From a virus, in the IMG/VR virus record IMGVR_UViG_3300021961_000498, positions 1 through 27,366 of that record: a DNA stretch of 27,366 bases; one strand, given 5' to 3'. Both the position numbers and the translations under genes were made by a program. The notes beneath the pieces were generated by a model. That model was not told where the DNA came from, did no database searches, and worked only from the letters and a program-made list of their open reading frames with translations. Positions 17,635-25,954 of the stretch are shown in pieces (positions within the stretch are counted from its first letter, which is position 1; each line of letters begins with the position of its first letter).

Positions 17635-19476
17635 TTATGAGAAGTTTGTTGTCTGATAATTCTTAACCCTTACAGTTATATCTTTTTGAGGGAACTTAAT
17701 CTGATAAATTTGGTTTGGCTCCGCAAAAATGGTATTGTCAACAAGTGCAATTTTTTTCGTTGCACTATCTGAATATGGCATAGATGTTTGTGCCGAACTA
17801 TACTGTCCACCAACTTTATTGTATATTGACAATTCACCAACACTCACAACTCCGTTTTCGGATTGTATAATTCTGTTTAGTTCTGAAACTAAAATATTTT
17901 CTCCCAATCCTCTGAGAGTAGAACTGAAGAATGTGGTAATTCTATCAATGATACTTGAGATAACCACACCTTGATTTTGGGTCGCATCCAACACCACCTG
18001 TACATCGACACCTAAATCGATTACCTGAGCAGAACCTATAGACACATAATCATTCAACATCCTATAATTTGAAAGGTACGTTGCAAGATTTTGTTTCAAT
18101 GTTTGTGAAACATCTGAAGTAAGATTTCCTGTAGGGTCATACGATAGAATATTTACGTTGATTTTGTTGTTGTTTTCTGTGATGGATACTTTAGCAGGTG
18201 CACCAAACTGTCCTGGCATATTTCTAATAATTGCCTCGTAATCATTCACGGTTACTGCTCTGTTTTGAGCAGCAAAGTTGAAGGTTACATAATTTCTAAC
18301 TTCTTCTGTTGATGGATATCCTGCACCACCAATAGCCGCGGTTACGTTGTTACATGCTAATGAATTAATAACAGATGTGTTAAGTAAGTCAGAAGGACCA
18401 TTGACAAAGAAATCAACTGCACCAATTTGGTTGATAACATTAACACCTAAATTAGTTGCTAAACCACCACCAATTCTATATTGAATGAACATGGTTGTAT
18501 TTGCTTGTGGTGTGTTACCCAATGACATTGAATTATTCTGATATCTCTGAATCTTCAATGGAACATCAAAACTTGTAAACTCTCTAAGTTGGTCTTCTGC
18601 AGTATTTGTACCACCACCAAATGTAATTTTTTGAAATCCTTCAGGTGTAAATTCAGTGACAAATCTATTTTGAGTCTGAATATATTTTCCAACTTTTATT
18701 GATGGATTGTCAGATGGTTTTGTTGGGTCTTCGATAAAAACTCTATCATCGGCTAAAGCTGACACTTCATACCATCTTCCTTGTGCCCCAAGAAATTCTT
18801 GAGCTGTAGGCACGTTTGCGTAAGAAGTCCCATCTCTTTGGATAATCGATGTGACACCCAAAACATTTTTTTCTGGTAGGAAGAATTCAAAAAATGGTCT
18901 GACATCATTTGGTGTAATAACTCTTTTGAATACCTTTGTAATTCCATTAACTACTGGTTCTCTTTTAGTGATTGTATAGTTTACCAAGTTACCATTAGAA
19001 TCAAAATTCGGTATCTTAAGTCTATTTGGGAAACCATCTTGATTGAATGGTGATGCAAAATTGATATCTTGTGTATTTTCAAAAACTTGACCAGCTCCTA
19101 AAATTTGACTACCTCTTCTTAAAATACCCAAGTATCTCTCATCTTCTTTATCACCAAATGCCGGTACTGTGATTGAAAAATCAACCAACGCAATTGAAGG
19201 TCTTTGACCAGGAATCTTCAAACCATAAGTTCTTGCAATATTATAAATGGAAGAACGTTGTTGAGCATATTGAAGTACAGTTTCTTGAATACTTCTATCA
19301 ATGTGATAATGTAAGTTATCGGCAACAGCAGCATTCAAATCCAAGAATACCGAGAATAATGACGCATCATTGAAATTATCAATGAGGTCTGGATAATAAG
19401 TCTTTGTATAATTTATTAACTCCTGACGAATTGATTGGAAATCACGGACTGTATAGGAAATTCTTCTCTCTGCCAT
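17635..19476 (-). CDS. 6: Baseplate wedge protein, T4 gp6-like (baseplate J family)
   Basis: This protein has 613 residues; T4 gp6 has 660. The N-terminus (RRISYTVRDFQSIRQELINY ... YYPDLIDNFNDASLFSVFLD) and the later EEVRNYVTFNFAAQNRAVTV with DYEAIIRNMPGQFGAPAKVS are typical of the gp6/gpJ wedge family, in which the DYE..I...PG segment follows a helical stretch. The protein forms the inner ring of the baseplate together with gp25- and gp7-type partners. It follows the gp25-like gene by only 4 bp, the same order as in T4. A 78-bp gap separates it from the giant downstream gene. Assignment is from recognised motifs plus synteny. Confidence 0.92.
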   Translation of the reverse strand: MAERRISYTVRDFQSIRQELINYTKTYYPDLIDNFNDASLFSVFLDLNAAVADNLHYHIDRSIQETVLQYAQQRSSIYNIARTYGLKIPGQRPSIALVDFSITVPAFGDKEDERYLGILRRGSQILGAGQVFENTQDINFASPFNQDGFPNRLKIPNFDSNGNLVNYTITKREPVVNGITKVFKRVITPNDVRPFFEFFLPEKNVLGVTSIIQRDGTSYANVPTAQEFLGAQGRWYEVSALADDRVFIEDPTKPSDNPSIKVGKYIQTQNRFVTEFTPEGFQKITFGGGTNTAEDQLREFTSFDVPLKIQRYQNNSMSLGNTPQANTTMFIQYRIGGGLATNLGVNVINQIGAVDFFVNGPSDLLNTSVINSLACNNVTAAIGGAGYPSTEEVRNYVTFNFAAQNRAVTVNDYEAIIRNMPGQFGAPAKVSITENNNKINVNILSYDPTGNLTSDVSQTLKQNLATYLSNYRMLNDYVSIGSAQVIDLGVDVQVVLDATQNQGVVISSIIDRITTFFSSTLRGLGENILVSELNRIIQSENGVVSVGELSIYNKVGGQYSSAQTSMPYSDSATKKIALVDNTIFAEPNQIYQIKFPQKDITVRVKNYQTTNFS

Positions 19477-19480
19477 ATTC

Positions 19481-19942
19481 TTAAATATTGATTATAACAA
19501 AATCTTTTGTGTTGAACACATCATTTGTTATTGAGTAATCTATTCTTACTGTAGCTGTATATTCCCCAACGTCTTGGTTGTACCTTCTCACCCCTGGGTC
19601 AATAACGTTTCCTGCTTCAGTTGCGGTCAAACCTGCCTCTTCACCGGTAGGTGCAGTAATAGATATGTTTGTTAATTGTAAATTTGGCATGTATTTCTCA
19701 ACAGAATCCCTTATCTCAGCCTCAATACTTTTGAAGGTTGGTCCATCAAGTGGTTCAAAAATATATTCCAATAATGCAGTTCCAAAATCAGGTAGAAAGT
19801 ATCTTGAACCTTTTCTCGTCAAAAGTAAGTGAATTAAATTAGCTCTTATCTCTTCTGCGGTATATTGGGTTAACTCCATATACTTTCCCGTTTGTGAATC
19901 TACGAAAGGAAATTGAATACCATATGTTTTTCCGTTTGCCAT
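19481..19942 (-). CDS. 25: Baseplate wedge protein, gp25/gpW-like
   Basis: This protein has 153 residues; T4 gp25 has 132. The core LTRKGSRYFLPDFGTALLEY at 41-60, followed by IFEPLD, matches the gp25/GpW family: an L-t-x-x-GeR-x-f-P-x-f-G-x-x-L-x-x-x-l-F-e-P pattern. Residues 67-100 hold the usual helix plus beta strand (IEAEIRDSVEKYMPNLQLTN). This protein sits between sheath and gp6 in contractile baseplates. It is the first gene after a strong terminator, so it likely starts a new transcript, presumably late. The ATG at 19940-19942 has a TATTTATGA motif 3 bases upstream and no clear Shine-Dalgarno sequence. Confidence 0.93.
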   Translation of the reverse strand: MANGKTYGIQFPFVDSQTGKYMELTQYTAEEIRANLIHLLLTRKGSRYFLPDFGTALLEYIFEPLDGPTFKSIEAEIRDSVEKYMPNLQLTNISITAPTGEEAGLTATEAGNVIDPGVRRYNQDVGEYTATVRIDYSITNDVFNTKDFVIINI

Positions 19943-19945
19943 ATC

Positions 19946-19954
19946 TCATAAATA
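19946..19954 (-). promoter_or_regulatory. AT-rich motif TATTTATGA upstream of the gp25-like gene
   Basis: The same nonamer (one base variable) is found in the gaps before the giant gene (17573-17581) and before the last gene (800-808). Here it is only 3 bases from the ATG, against 16-17 bases in the other two, which weakens a simple promoter reading. Confidence 0.25.
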
Positions 19955-19975
19955 TATTCGGAGATTTTTTTTTCG

Positions 19976-20008
19976 AAATAAAAAAACCCGACACATAATG
20001 TCGGGTTT
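19976..20008 (-). terminator. Strong rho-independent terminator after nrdA
   Basis: On the minus strand a perfect 10-bp stem (AAACCCGACA / TGTCGGGTTT, arms 19984-19993 and 19999-20008) with a 5-base loop is followed by TTTTATTT. It lies about 40 bases after the nrdA stop codon and separates the replication/dNTP module from the tail module. Confidence 0.93.
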
Positions 20009-20047
20009 ATCATTCATTATCCTATAAAATGATACTTAATGATGATT

Positions 20048-21754
20048 TTATCCTTCACAAGCAACACATTGTAGGTCATTCAAATTCAGTTTCTTTCTTG
20101 CGAATGCCTGAGCTGAATTCATTGAGTGCTGGTAATACAGAGTTTTTACACCCAACATCCAAGAATCAATCAACAATTTATTGACATCTTTTGTTGGCAT
20201 ATCAGGTGAAATCATCAAATTCAACGATTGGGATTGGTCAATGTAATCTTGACGAACCGCAGCTTGATTTATAATTGATGCCTGATTCACTTCCGCAAAT
20301 GTTCTAAAAACCTCTTTTTGTTCATCACTCAAGAAATCAAGGTGTTGTACTGAACCATCATTTTTCTTAATACTGTCCCATGTAGTCTTAGTATCTTTTC
20401 CTAGTGTTTTCAACAATTCTTTCAACACTGGATTCTTAATTGTCACTTTTAATTTAGCAACATCTTTTACATAACAATTTGACCAAATAGGTTCAATTGA
20501 CTGTGAAACTTGACCTAAAATAAAAGCTGAAGATGTTGTTGGTGCAATTGCATTCAATGTCACATTTCTTCTTCCATAACCTTTAAGAGTTTCGGGTTCA
20601 CCGAATAATTCAGCTAACATCTCAGATGCTTTGTAAGATTTATCCTGAATTAATTTGAATACCTCAACATTCAACCTTGCAGTTTCTCTACTATCAAACG
20701 GGAGATTCTTAGATTGTAGAAGAGAGTGCCATCCAAGAACACCTAATCCCAAAGCTCTTTGTCTTGTTGCAAAATTGTAAGCCTTTTCAAGGTAGAAAAA
20801 TGCTCTTTGTCCTTCAATAGTTCCATTGTGTCTCAAAGAATCAATCTTACTAATAAACTCTGTTACAACAGCATCCAAGAAATAAACCATAATCTCAACC
20901 GCATCGGTGTCTTTCCACTCATCATAATGTAATAAATTCATGGAAGATAAAACACAAACAAATGACTCTTCCTCAGAGTTATGAAGTGCAATCTCAGAAC
21001 AAAGATTTGAATTATAAATTTTCATGTCCTTATCTCTATACACCTCAGGTGCTTTCTTGTTCATTGTATCGGTGAACATAATATATGGGTATCCAATTTC
21101 ACCTCTACGTTGAATTACTTTAGCCCAAATAGCTCTTTTTTGTTTATCACCAGCAATCATCTCATTCATAAACTCATCTGTTACTGTAACCGCGTGTGTC
21201 AAATCTTGAATGGGGAAACCTTCAGTTCCAATCTCTAAGAACTCCATGATGTCCGGATGTTCAACTGGTAAATATGGTGAGAATCTACCTCTACGAGTTG
21301 ACCCCTGAGAGATGTTATCAACAACACTTTGGAATAAGTTCATAAAATGTACTGAACCAGGTGCGTGACCATTATCAGTAATTTCTGCACCTCTTCCACG
21401 AATGTTGCCAAAATAACCTGATGTTCCTCCACCCATTTTACTCATTTCACCAACCTCTGCTTGTGTATATAAAATTGATTCAATATTATCTCCAATGTTT
21501 GAACCAAAACAACTTACCGGTAAACCTCTTTTTTTACCAAAGTTAGCCCAAACAGGTGAAGACAATGAATACCATCCTTTACCCATATAATCGTAAAACT
21601 TATCTGCAAACCCCTCAATACCTAAAATCTTTTCAGCATGGTCTGCAATTATTCTAATTCGCTCTAAAGGTTCTTCACCTTCACTCAAATATCCTCTACG
21701 TAAAAAAGTAATGGATTCATCATTTATCCAATCAAATGGTTCTCTGTTGTTCAT
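20048..21754 (-). CDS. nrdA: Ribonucleotide reductase class I catalytic subunit, lacking an N-terminal ATP-cone
   Basis: This 568-residue protein reduces ribonucleoside diphosphates for phage DNA synthesis with the NrdB encoded 9 bp upstream. Visible catalytic features are: redox Cys82 (LPVSCFGS), the N250-L-C252-S-E254 radical triad (NLCSEIALH), the second redox Cys267 (FVCVLSSMNL), the Tyr pair Y540-Y541 (TLYYQHS) that relays the radical, and a C-terminal CVACEG Cys pair for re-reduction. It is shorter than E. coli NrdA (761 residues) and begins directly in the alpha-helical domain; the usual N-terminal ATP-cone is absent, having been found instead on NrdB. A strong terminator follows, so it ends the replication transcript. 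Confidence 0.96.
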   Translation of the reverse strand: MNNREPFDWINDESITFLRRGYLSEGEEPLERIRIIADHAEKILGIEGFADKFYDYMGKGWYSLSSPVWANFGKKRGLPVSCFGSNIGDNIESILYTQAEVGEMSKMGGGTSGYFGNIRGRGAEITDNGHAPGSVHFMNLFQSVVDNISQGSTRRGRFSPYLPVEHPDIMEFLEIGTEGFPIQDLTHAVTVTDEFMNEMIAGDKQKRAIWAKVIQRRGEIGYPYIMFTDTMNKKAPEVYRDKDMKIYNSNLCSEIALHNSEEESFVCVLSSMNLLHYDEWKDTDAVEIMVYFLDAVVTEFISKIDSLRHNGTIEGQRAFFYLEKAYNFATRQRALGLGVLGWHSLLQSKNLPFDSRETARLNVEVFKLIQDKSYKASEMLAELFGEPETLKGYGRRNVTLNAIAPTTSSAFILGQVSQSIEPIWSNCYVKDVAKLKVTIKNPVLKELLKTLGKDTKTTWDSIKKNDGSVQHLDFLSDEQKEVFRTFAEVNQASIINQAAVRQDYIDQSQSLNLMISPDMPTKDVNKLLIDSWMLGVKTLYYQHSMNSAQAFARKKLNLNDLQCVACEG

Positions 21755-21763
21755 AATATATAA

Positions 21764-23044
21764 TTAAAATAGGTCGTTTAAAGTAATAGATTTGGATTTT
21801 TTACTGTAATTGATACTTCTCTTATTGAAGAAATCTGTATGTTTTGTTGTTAAAATTTCATCATCAAACCACTCAGTAGTTTCTAACACTTTATGGTTTA
21901 TTGTGAAGATATTATCAATTCCAATAGAGTTCAAAGATAGGTTGAATCTGTGTTTAATAAACTCCAAAGTTTGTTCTTTTGTTAGAAAACTTAAATCACC
22001 TGCCTCAAAAATCCAATCAACAATTTCAGATTCTGCATCAAAAGCATTCTTAGTTTCAATAATGATATCTTCAACTAATTCTGGTGTCCACCAATTTGGA
22101 TTTTCCCCTTTGATAAGATTTACCAAATCAAAACCAAATTCAGCATGGATATTTTCTTCTTTTGAAGTCGCTTCTACAGCATTACTAATACCCTTCAATA
22201 CATTCTTGTGTTTGTTAAATGACATGATAACCAAAAATTGTGAAAATAATGAAACATTTTCAACAAACATTGAGAATAGAATTACAGATTCAAAGTAATC
22301 CTGATTTTCAATAGATTTTACGTTTGATATTGCTTTCTCCAAATACTTAATTCTTCGTCTAATTGCTGGAACTTCCAATAAACTTTCAAACTCTGAATTC
22401 AACCCTAATAATTGAATCAAATGTGAGTAAGCATCCGCGTGTCTTACTTCAGATTCTGCGAATGTTGCACCAACGTTTCCAATCTCAGGTTTTGGTAATT
22501 TTTTATAGATGTCACCCCAAAATGTTTTTACCGCAATTTCAATCTGAGAAATTGCCAACATAGCTCTTTGAACCGCACTTTTTTCTTTGTCATTCAAATG
22601 AACTTTAAAGTCCTGAATATCAGAAGTAAAATTAAATTCGGTATGAACCCAATAAGAATGTCTAATTGCATCTACGTACTCACCCAATTCAGGATACTCA
22701 TAAGGTTTCAAATTAGTTCTTTTTGAGAAGATATTAGGTCTGTGTTTAGAACGGTAAATAATGTATTCTTTAGCCACATCATTCAAACCATTATCCATTA
22801 ATTTATTTTCAACCATATCGTGAACCTCATCAACATGAGGAATACGATGTTTATCCCCTCTGAATAAACTTTTTTTAGTTAATCTTGCAACTTTTTCCGC
22901 CATTTCGATATCAATAGTACCGACACTTTCCATCGCCTTTAAAACTGCATTTTTTATTTTGTCTTGTTCAAATATAACAGTATCCCCACTTCGTTTTACA
23001 ACATATTGTGAGTCACTAGATATAAGATTTAACAAATCATCCAT
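21764..23044 (-). CDS. nrdB: Ribonucleotide reductase class I radical-generating subunit with N-terminal ATP-cone
   Basis: This 426-residue protein combines two domains. Residues about 13-102 are an ATP-cone (VVKRSGDTVIFEQDKIKNAV ... HVDEVHDMVENKLM ... AKEYIIYRSKHR), the allosteric activity switch that normally sits on NrdA. The rest is the ferritin-like beta subunit with probable metal ligands E169, E199, H202 (ESEVRHADAY), E262, E297 and H300 (EENIHAEF), and the radical-forming Tyr in the standard place (Y206, four residues after H202). This fusion is known from Leeuwenhoekiella blandensis NrdB, where ATP promotes active dimers and dATP inactive tetramers. The same dATP feedback is expected here. 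A helicase gene lies 21 bp upstream. Confidence 0.95.
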   Translation of the reverse strand: MDDLLNLISSDSQYVVKRSGDTVIFEQDKIKNAVLKAMESVGTIDIEMAEKVARLTKKSLFRGDKHRIPHVDEVHDMVENKLMDNGLNDVAKEYIIYRSKHRPNIFSKRTNLKPYEYPELGEYVDAIRHSYWVHTEFNFTSDIQDFKVHLNDKEKSAVQRAMLAISQIEIAVKTFWGDIYKKLPKPEIGNVGATFAESEVRHADAYSHLIQLLGLNSEFESLLEVPAIRRRIKYLEKAISNVKSIENQDYFESVILFSMFVENVSLFSQFLVIMSFNKHKNVLKGISNAVEATSKEENIHAEFGFDLVNLIKGENPNWWTPELVEDIIIETKNAFDAESEIVDWIFEAGDLSFLTKEQTLEFIKHRFNLSLNSIGIDNIFTINHKVLETTEWFDDEILTTKHTDFFNKRSINYSKKSKSITLNDLF

Positions 23045-23065
23045 AACAAATATTTTTTTTTAGAT

Positions 23066-24442
23066 TTAATTTTGTTGTTCTCTTTGTTTTTTCTTGTTCA
23101 TAAGTTCTTTGATTCTGTCTCTTCTTTCGTCTTCCTTCTTTTCTTCGAATCCAAGGAATGTAACGGAAGATTCAGTATCAATTTCTAACAGTTCGTTATT
23201 GAACTTACAGTTTTCGAAAATAACACCATCTTTTCCAACACGAGATTTTGTAATAGCGATGGTCGCCAAGTTCATTTCTTTTTGCTGCAATGTTTTAGCC
23301 ACAGAAATGATAACGTGACCTACTTGAGCTTTCTTAATAGAACCACCCATCTGGTCGGTGGTGACAACCTCAGAAGATATAGAGCTTCTGTTACCCTGAG
23401 TTGCAGTCCAACCCGCAACACCTAATTCATGACACATCGCCTCATACCCTCTCATCACTGAACCTTCGCTTTTCCATTCATCACCTAAGTTTCTGTCAGG
23501 TAAAACACAATCGATATAATCCAAAACGATTAAGTCAATTTTGTTACCATCCGCAACCATTTTTCTAACCATATTCTTAATTTGATTCATGGTATGTTGG
23601 TCTGAGGGAAGTTTTTTCATGAACAATTTATTGGTCATTTCTTCTCTAACAACACGAGCCTTTTCCAAAACTTCTTCCCTGTGAAATGGAAGGTCGTCAG
23701 GAGCAATACCCGTCCACATTGTAAAGTGTTTTCGTTGAATCACCTTAGGGTTGTCTTCAAAGAATATTTGTAAAACATTGTATCCATTATTGAATGCAGT
23801 GTTGGCAATTTTAGATAGGATTGTGGTTTTACCTACACCAGTTGGTGCAAGAATTACACCCAATTCTCCTTTAGCAAGACCACCTTTCAACATTCTATCA
23901 ATCCCACTAATTCCGAGAGGGATTGGATGTCTAAAATCTTCGTTTAGTACATCTTCTAAATTGTTGAATACATCCTCAATTTTGTTTCCTCCTTCACCAA
24001 TTTGTATTGCCGCTCTGAAGAGTTCTTCAAGTTTTTCGTAGTTTTCAAATTCACCATTATCCAAAATCTTTTGAGACTTTTGGATAGCCTTTTGAAGTTC
24101 TTGTTGTTTACAGAATTTGAGCGCTTTTTCTTGTACAAAACTCGCACCTTCAATGGGTGCATCTTGAATCTGCTTGATAGTATCATTCAAGATTTTCAAC
24201 ATGAGTTCTTGTGGGAACTCGCTTTTAACAATTTGTCCTAAAGTTTCATAAGAAGGTGTACACTCATATTTCAGATAATATTCCTTCACTAATTGAAGGA
24301 TGGTTTTGAAATATTTGTTTTCAAAGTGAGTTGGTTCAATTACGTCAATAATTGAGTGCGAAAAGTCTTTATCTAATATGATTTGGTTAAGTAACTGTAA
24401 TTGAAAAGTATTCCCGAGATATTCGAAATTTCTATTTGACAT
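23066..24442 (-). CDS. 41: Replicative DNA helicase, DnaB/T4 gp41-like
   Basis: This protein has 458 residues, against 475 in T4 gp41. The RecA-like motor domain starts near residue 174: IPLGISGIDRMLKGGLAKGE, Walker A APTGVGKTT at 199-207, Walker B LIVLDYID at 304-311, and a downstream QGNRSS / SVAKT region. Residues 1-160 form the helical N-terminal domain used for hexamer formation and primase contact. It unwinds DNA 5'-3' at the phage fork. No intein or insertion is seen. A 37-bp gap separates it from the upstream unknown gene and contains TATTTATAT on the minus strand. The helicase loader and primase are not in this window. Confidence 0.93.
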   Translation of the reverse strand: MSNRNFEYLGNTFQLQLLNQIILDKDFSHSIIDVIEPTHFENKYFKTILQLVKEYYLKYECTPSYETLGQIVKSEFPQELMLKILNDTIKQIQDAPIEGASFVQEKALKFCKQQELQKAIQKSQKILDNGEFENYEKLEELFRAAIQIGEGGNKIEDVFNNLEDVLNEDFRHPIPLGISGIDRMLKGGLAKGELGVILAPTGVGKTTILSKIANTAFNNGYNVLQIFFEDNPKVIQRKHFTMWTGIAPDDLPFHREEVLEKARVVREEMTNKLFMKKLPSDQHTMNQIKNMVRKMVADGNKIDLIVLDYIDCVLPDRNLGDEWKSEGSVMRGYEAMCHELGVAGWTATQGNRSSISSEVVTTDQMGGSIKKAQVGHVIISVAKTLQQKEMNLATIAITKSRVGKDGVIFENCKFNNELLEIDTESSVTFLGFEEKKEDERRDRIKELMNKKKQREQQN

Positions 24443-24479
24443 AATTTATTTTTCCTTTTTGTGTAAGATATAAATACAA

Positions 24480-24929
24480 TCACACAAGGTTATAATCCAT
24501 CCACACCGTGTTAAATTTTTCACCTGAAAAGATGTCAGTTAGACCTCTTAACACATTTTTAGCGTGCTGGCGAATATCTACGGTGTATCTTATTTTAGGT
24601 GGGAAAATTTTTCCATCAAGTACTCTATGACAAATTGTCTGTTCCCCGATTTTAACATAAAAATTAAAATTTTCTGGACCATCAGTGTTATCTGTATCCA
24701 ATACAGATGGGTCCTCGCTAATTTCAAATTGGTTTTCCAACATGTATACAACAGTTCTCATTTTTTGAGTCTGCTCAAAAGCACTGACTAACTCTTTCAT
24801 GTAGTCGTAAAATTCCATTGAGTATCTTGCCGTGTTGTTGTAACCACGGACATTGAAGTAACGCTGAATCACAATGTTATTGTTCAACGTAATAAGAAAT
24901 TCCATCTTAACGATATCCTGTTCTTTCAT
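24480..24929 (-). CDS. Conserved-looking unknown protein in the replication operon
   Basis: This 149-residue protein begins MKEQDIVKMEFLITLNNNIV and ends in IRYTVDIRQHAKNVLRGLTD ... WMDYNLV. There is no membrane segment, signal or metal motif. The N-terminal strand-rich half and C-terminal basic helix resemble, from memory, small unknown proteins encoded beside recombination and replication genes in marine T4-like phages; I cannot assign a function. It lies 3 bp after the 5' nuclease gene and 37 bp before the helicase gene, so it is likely expressed with them. It ends in TGA. Confidence 0.85.
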   Translation of the reverse strand: MKEQDIVKMEFLITLNNNIVIQRYFNVRGYNNTARYSMEFYDYMKELVSAFEQTQKMRTVVYMLENQFEISEDPSVLDTDNTDGPENFNFYVKIGEQTICHRVLDGKIFPPKIRYTVDIRQHAKNVLRGLTDIFSGEKFNTVWMDYNLV

Positions 24930-24932
24930 AAA

Positions 24933-25943
24933 TTATAAATTTGATTGATTTTTAAAGTTTCTTTTTTCTTTTCTTGTGAGTTTCATAAACGGTCTGATAA
25001 AGTTCAAAAACGCTTCATCAGTTTTTGGTAGGAATTTGAAGAACCCATCGTCCATCATCATTCTAATTAGGTTTTTCGACCCCCTACCTTCAGGGTCTAA
25101 ACTTTCTCTGTAATATAATTCAACAATCTCTTTTCCTTCATCAGTTATCATAGGATTACTCAAATCTACGATTTTTTTATTGATATCGAAAAATGAATCC
25201 CCCAACTCACCTTCTTTTGTTTTACCTATCAATAAATTTTCGAGAGCTTTGTTTTTTCCATGTTCCTGAATTATCTCTTTTGTTCTTGTTAAAATATCGT
25301 CAACACTTAGGGGGGTGTCAACTATCTCGGGGAAAAACTTCAAAAATGTTTTATCTCCCAACTGACTAATACCATCTATGTTATCACTTTTATCACCCAT
25401 GATGATTTTGATTGTCATAACATTTTCAGGGATAATCTCAGTACCCAATAACTTTACCTTGTCACCTATTTTGAACATCTCCTTGATGATTGGAGAGTAT
25501 ATTGATGTAGTTGGGTCAATGAGTTGGAATAAGTCTTTGTCAGAAGAAAAAATCACTTTTTGTTCATCCGTTGCAATTTTACAATAGAAAGCAATTAGGT
25601 CGTCAGATTCATTATTATCAACACGAAGTTGTCGCACAAAACATTCTTCCAAGTATTCTTTTACTCGTTCTTTCTGAATTTGATATGATTCGAATTTGAA
25701 TTCGTTCATATCTTGTCTTCGATTTAGTTTGTACTTGGGATATATTGCACGTCTACTCGACGCGTTGCTGTCGCCGTCCCAAAAGACGATGACTTTATCG
25801 TACTGGTTGTCGTCCAGTTGTTTTCTGATGGTATTGAGGAAGTGGTACACTCCCCCAATATGACTTCCATCAACATAAAATTCTCTGACTCCGTGGAATC
25901 CGATTTTAAATAAATTATCTCCATCGATAAGTAAGGTTTTCAC
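24933..25943 (-). CDS. 5'-3' exonuclease / flap endonuclease, T4 RNase H-like
   Basis: This 336-residue protein has the full set of FEN-family acidic motifs: LLIDGDN (D7, D9), VFWDGD (D56, D58), RRAIYPKYKLNR for the arch, NESDDLIAFY (E112, D114, D115), SSDKDLFQL (D135, D137) and the helix-hairpin-helix approach GDKSDNIDGI (D184, D187). These residues bind the two metals that cut RNA or DNA flaps from 5' ends. The likely role is removal of Okazaki primers and 5' tails in recombination, as for T4 Rnh (305 residues). No polymerase domain is attached. It sits 11 bp after the recombinase gene. The C-terminus is basic (KLTRKEKRNFKNQSNL), which may aid DNA or SSB contact. Confidence 0.93.
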   Translation of the reverse strand: MKTLLIDGDNLFKIGFHGVREFYVDGSHIGGVYHFLNTIRKQLDDNQYDKVIVFWDGDSNASSRRAIYPKYKLNRRQDMNEFKFESYQIQKERVKEYLEECFVRQLRVDNNESDDLIAFYCKIATDEQKVIFSSDKDLFQLIDPTTSIYSPIIKEMFKIGDKVKLLGTEIIPENVMTIKIIMGDKSDNIDGISQLGDKTFLKFFPEIVDTPLSVDDILTRTKEIIQEHGKNKALENLLIGKTKEGELGDSFFDINKKIVDLSNPMITDEGKEIVELYYRESLDPEGRGSKNLIRMMMDDGFFKFLPKTDEAFLNFIRPFMKLTRKEKRNFKNQSNL

Positions 25944-25954
25944 ACATATTGTGT

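Noticed and set aside
21810-22298. Plus-strand open frame of 162 residues opposite nrdB
   Set aside because: It is entirely antisense to a gene with all catalytic residues, has a composition typical of a shadow frame and no recognisable motif or spacing to neighbours.
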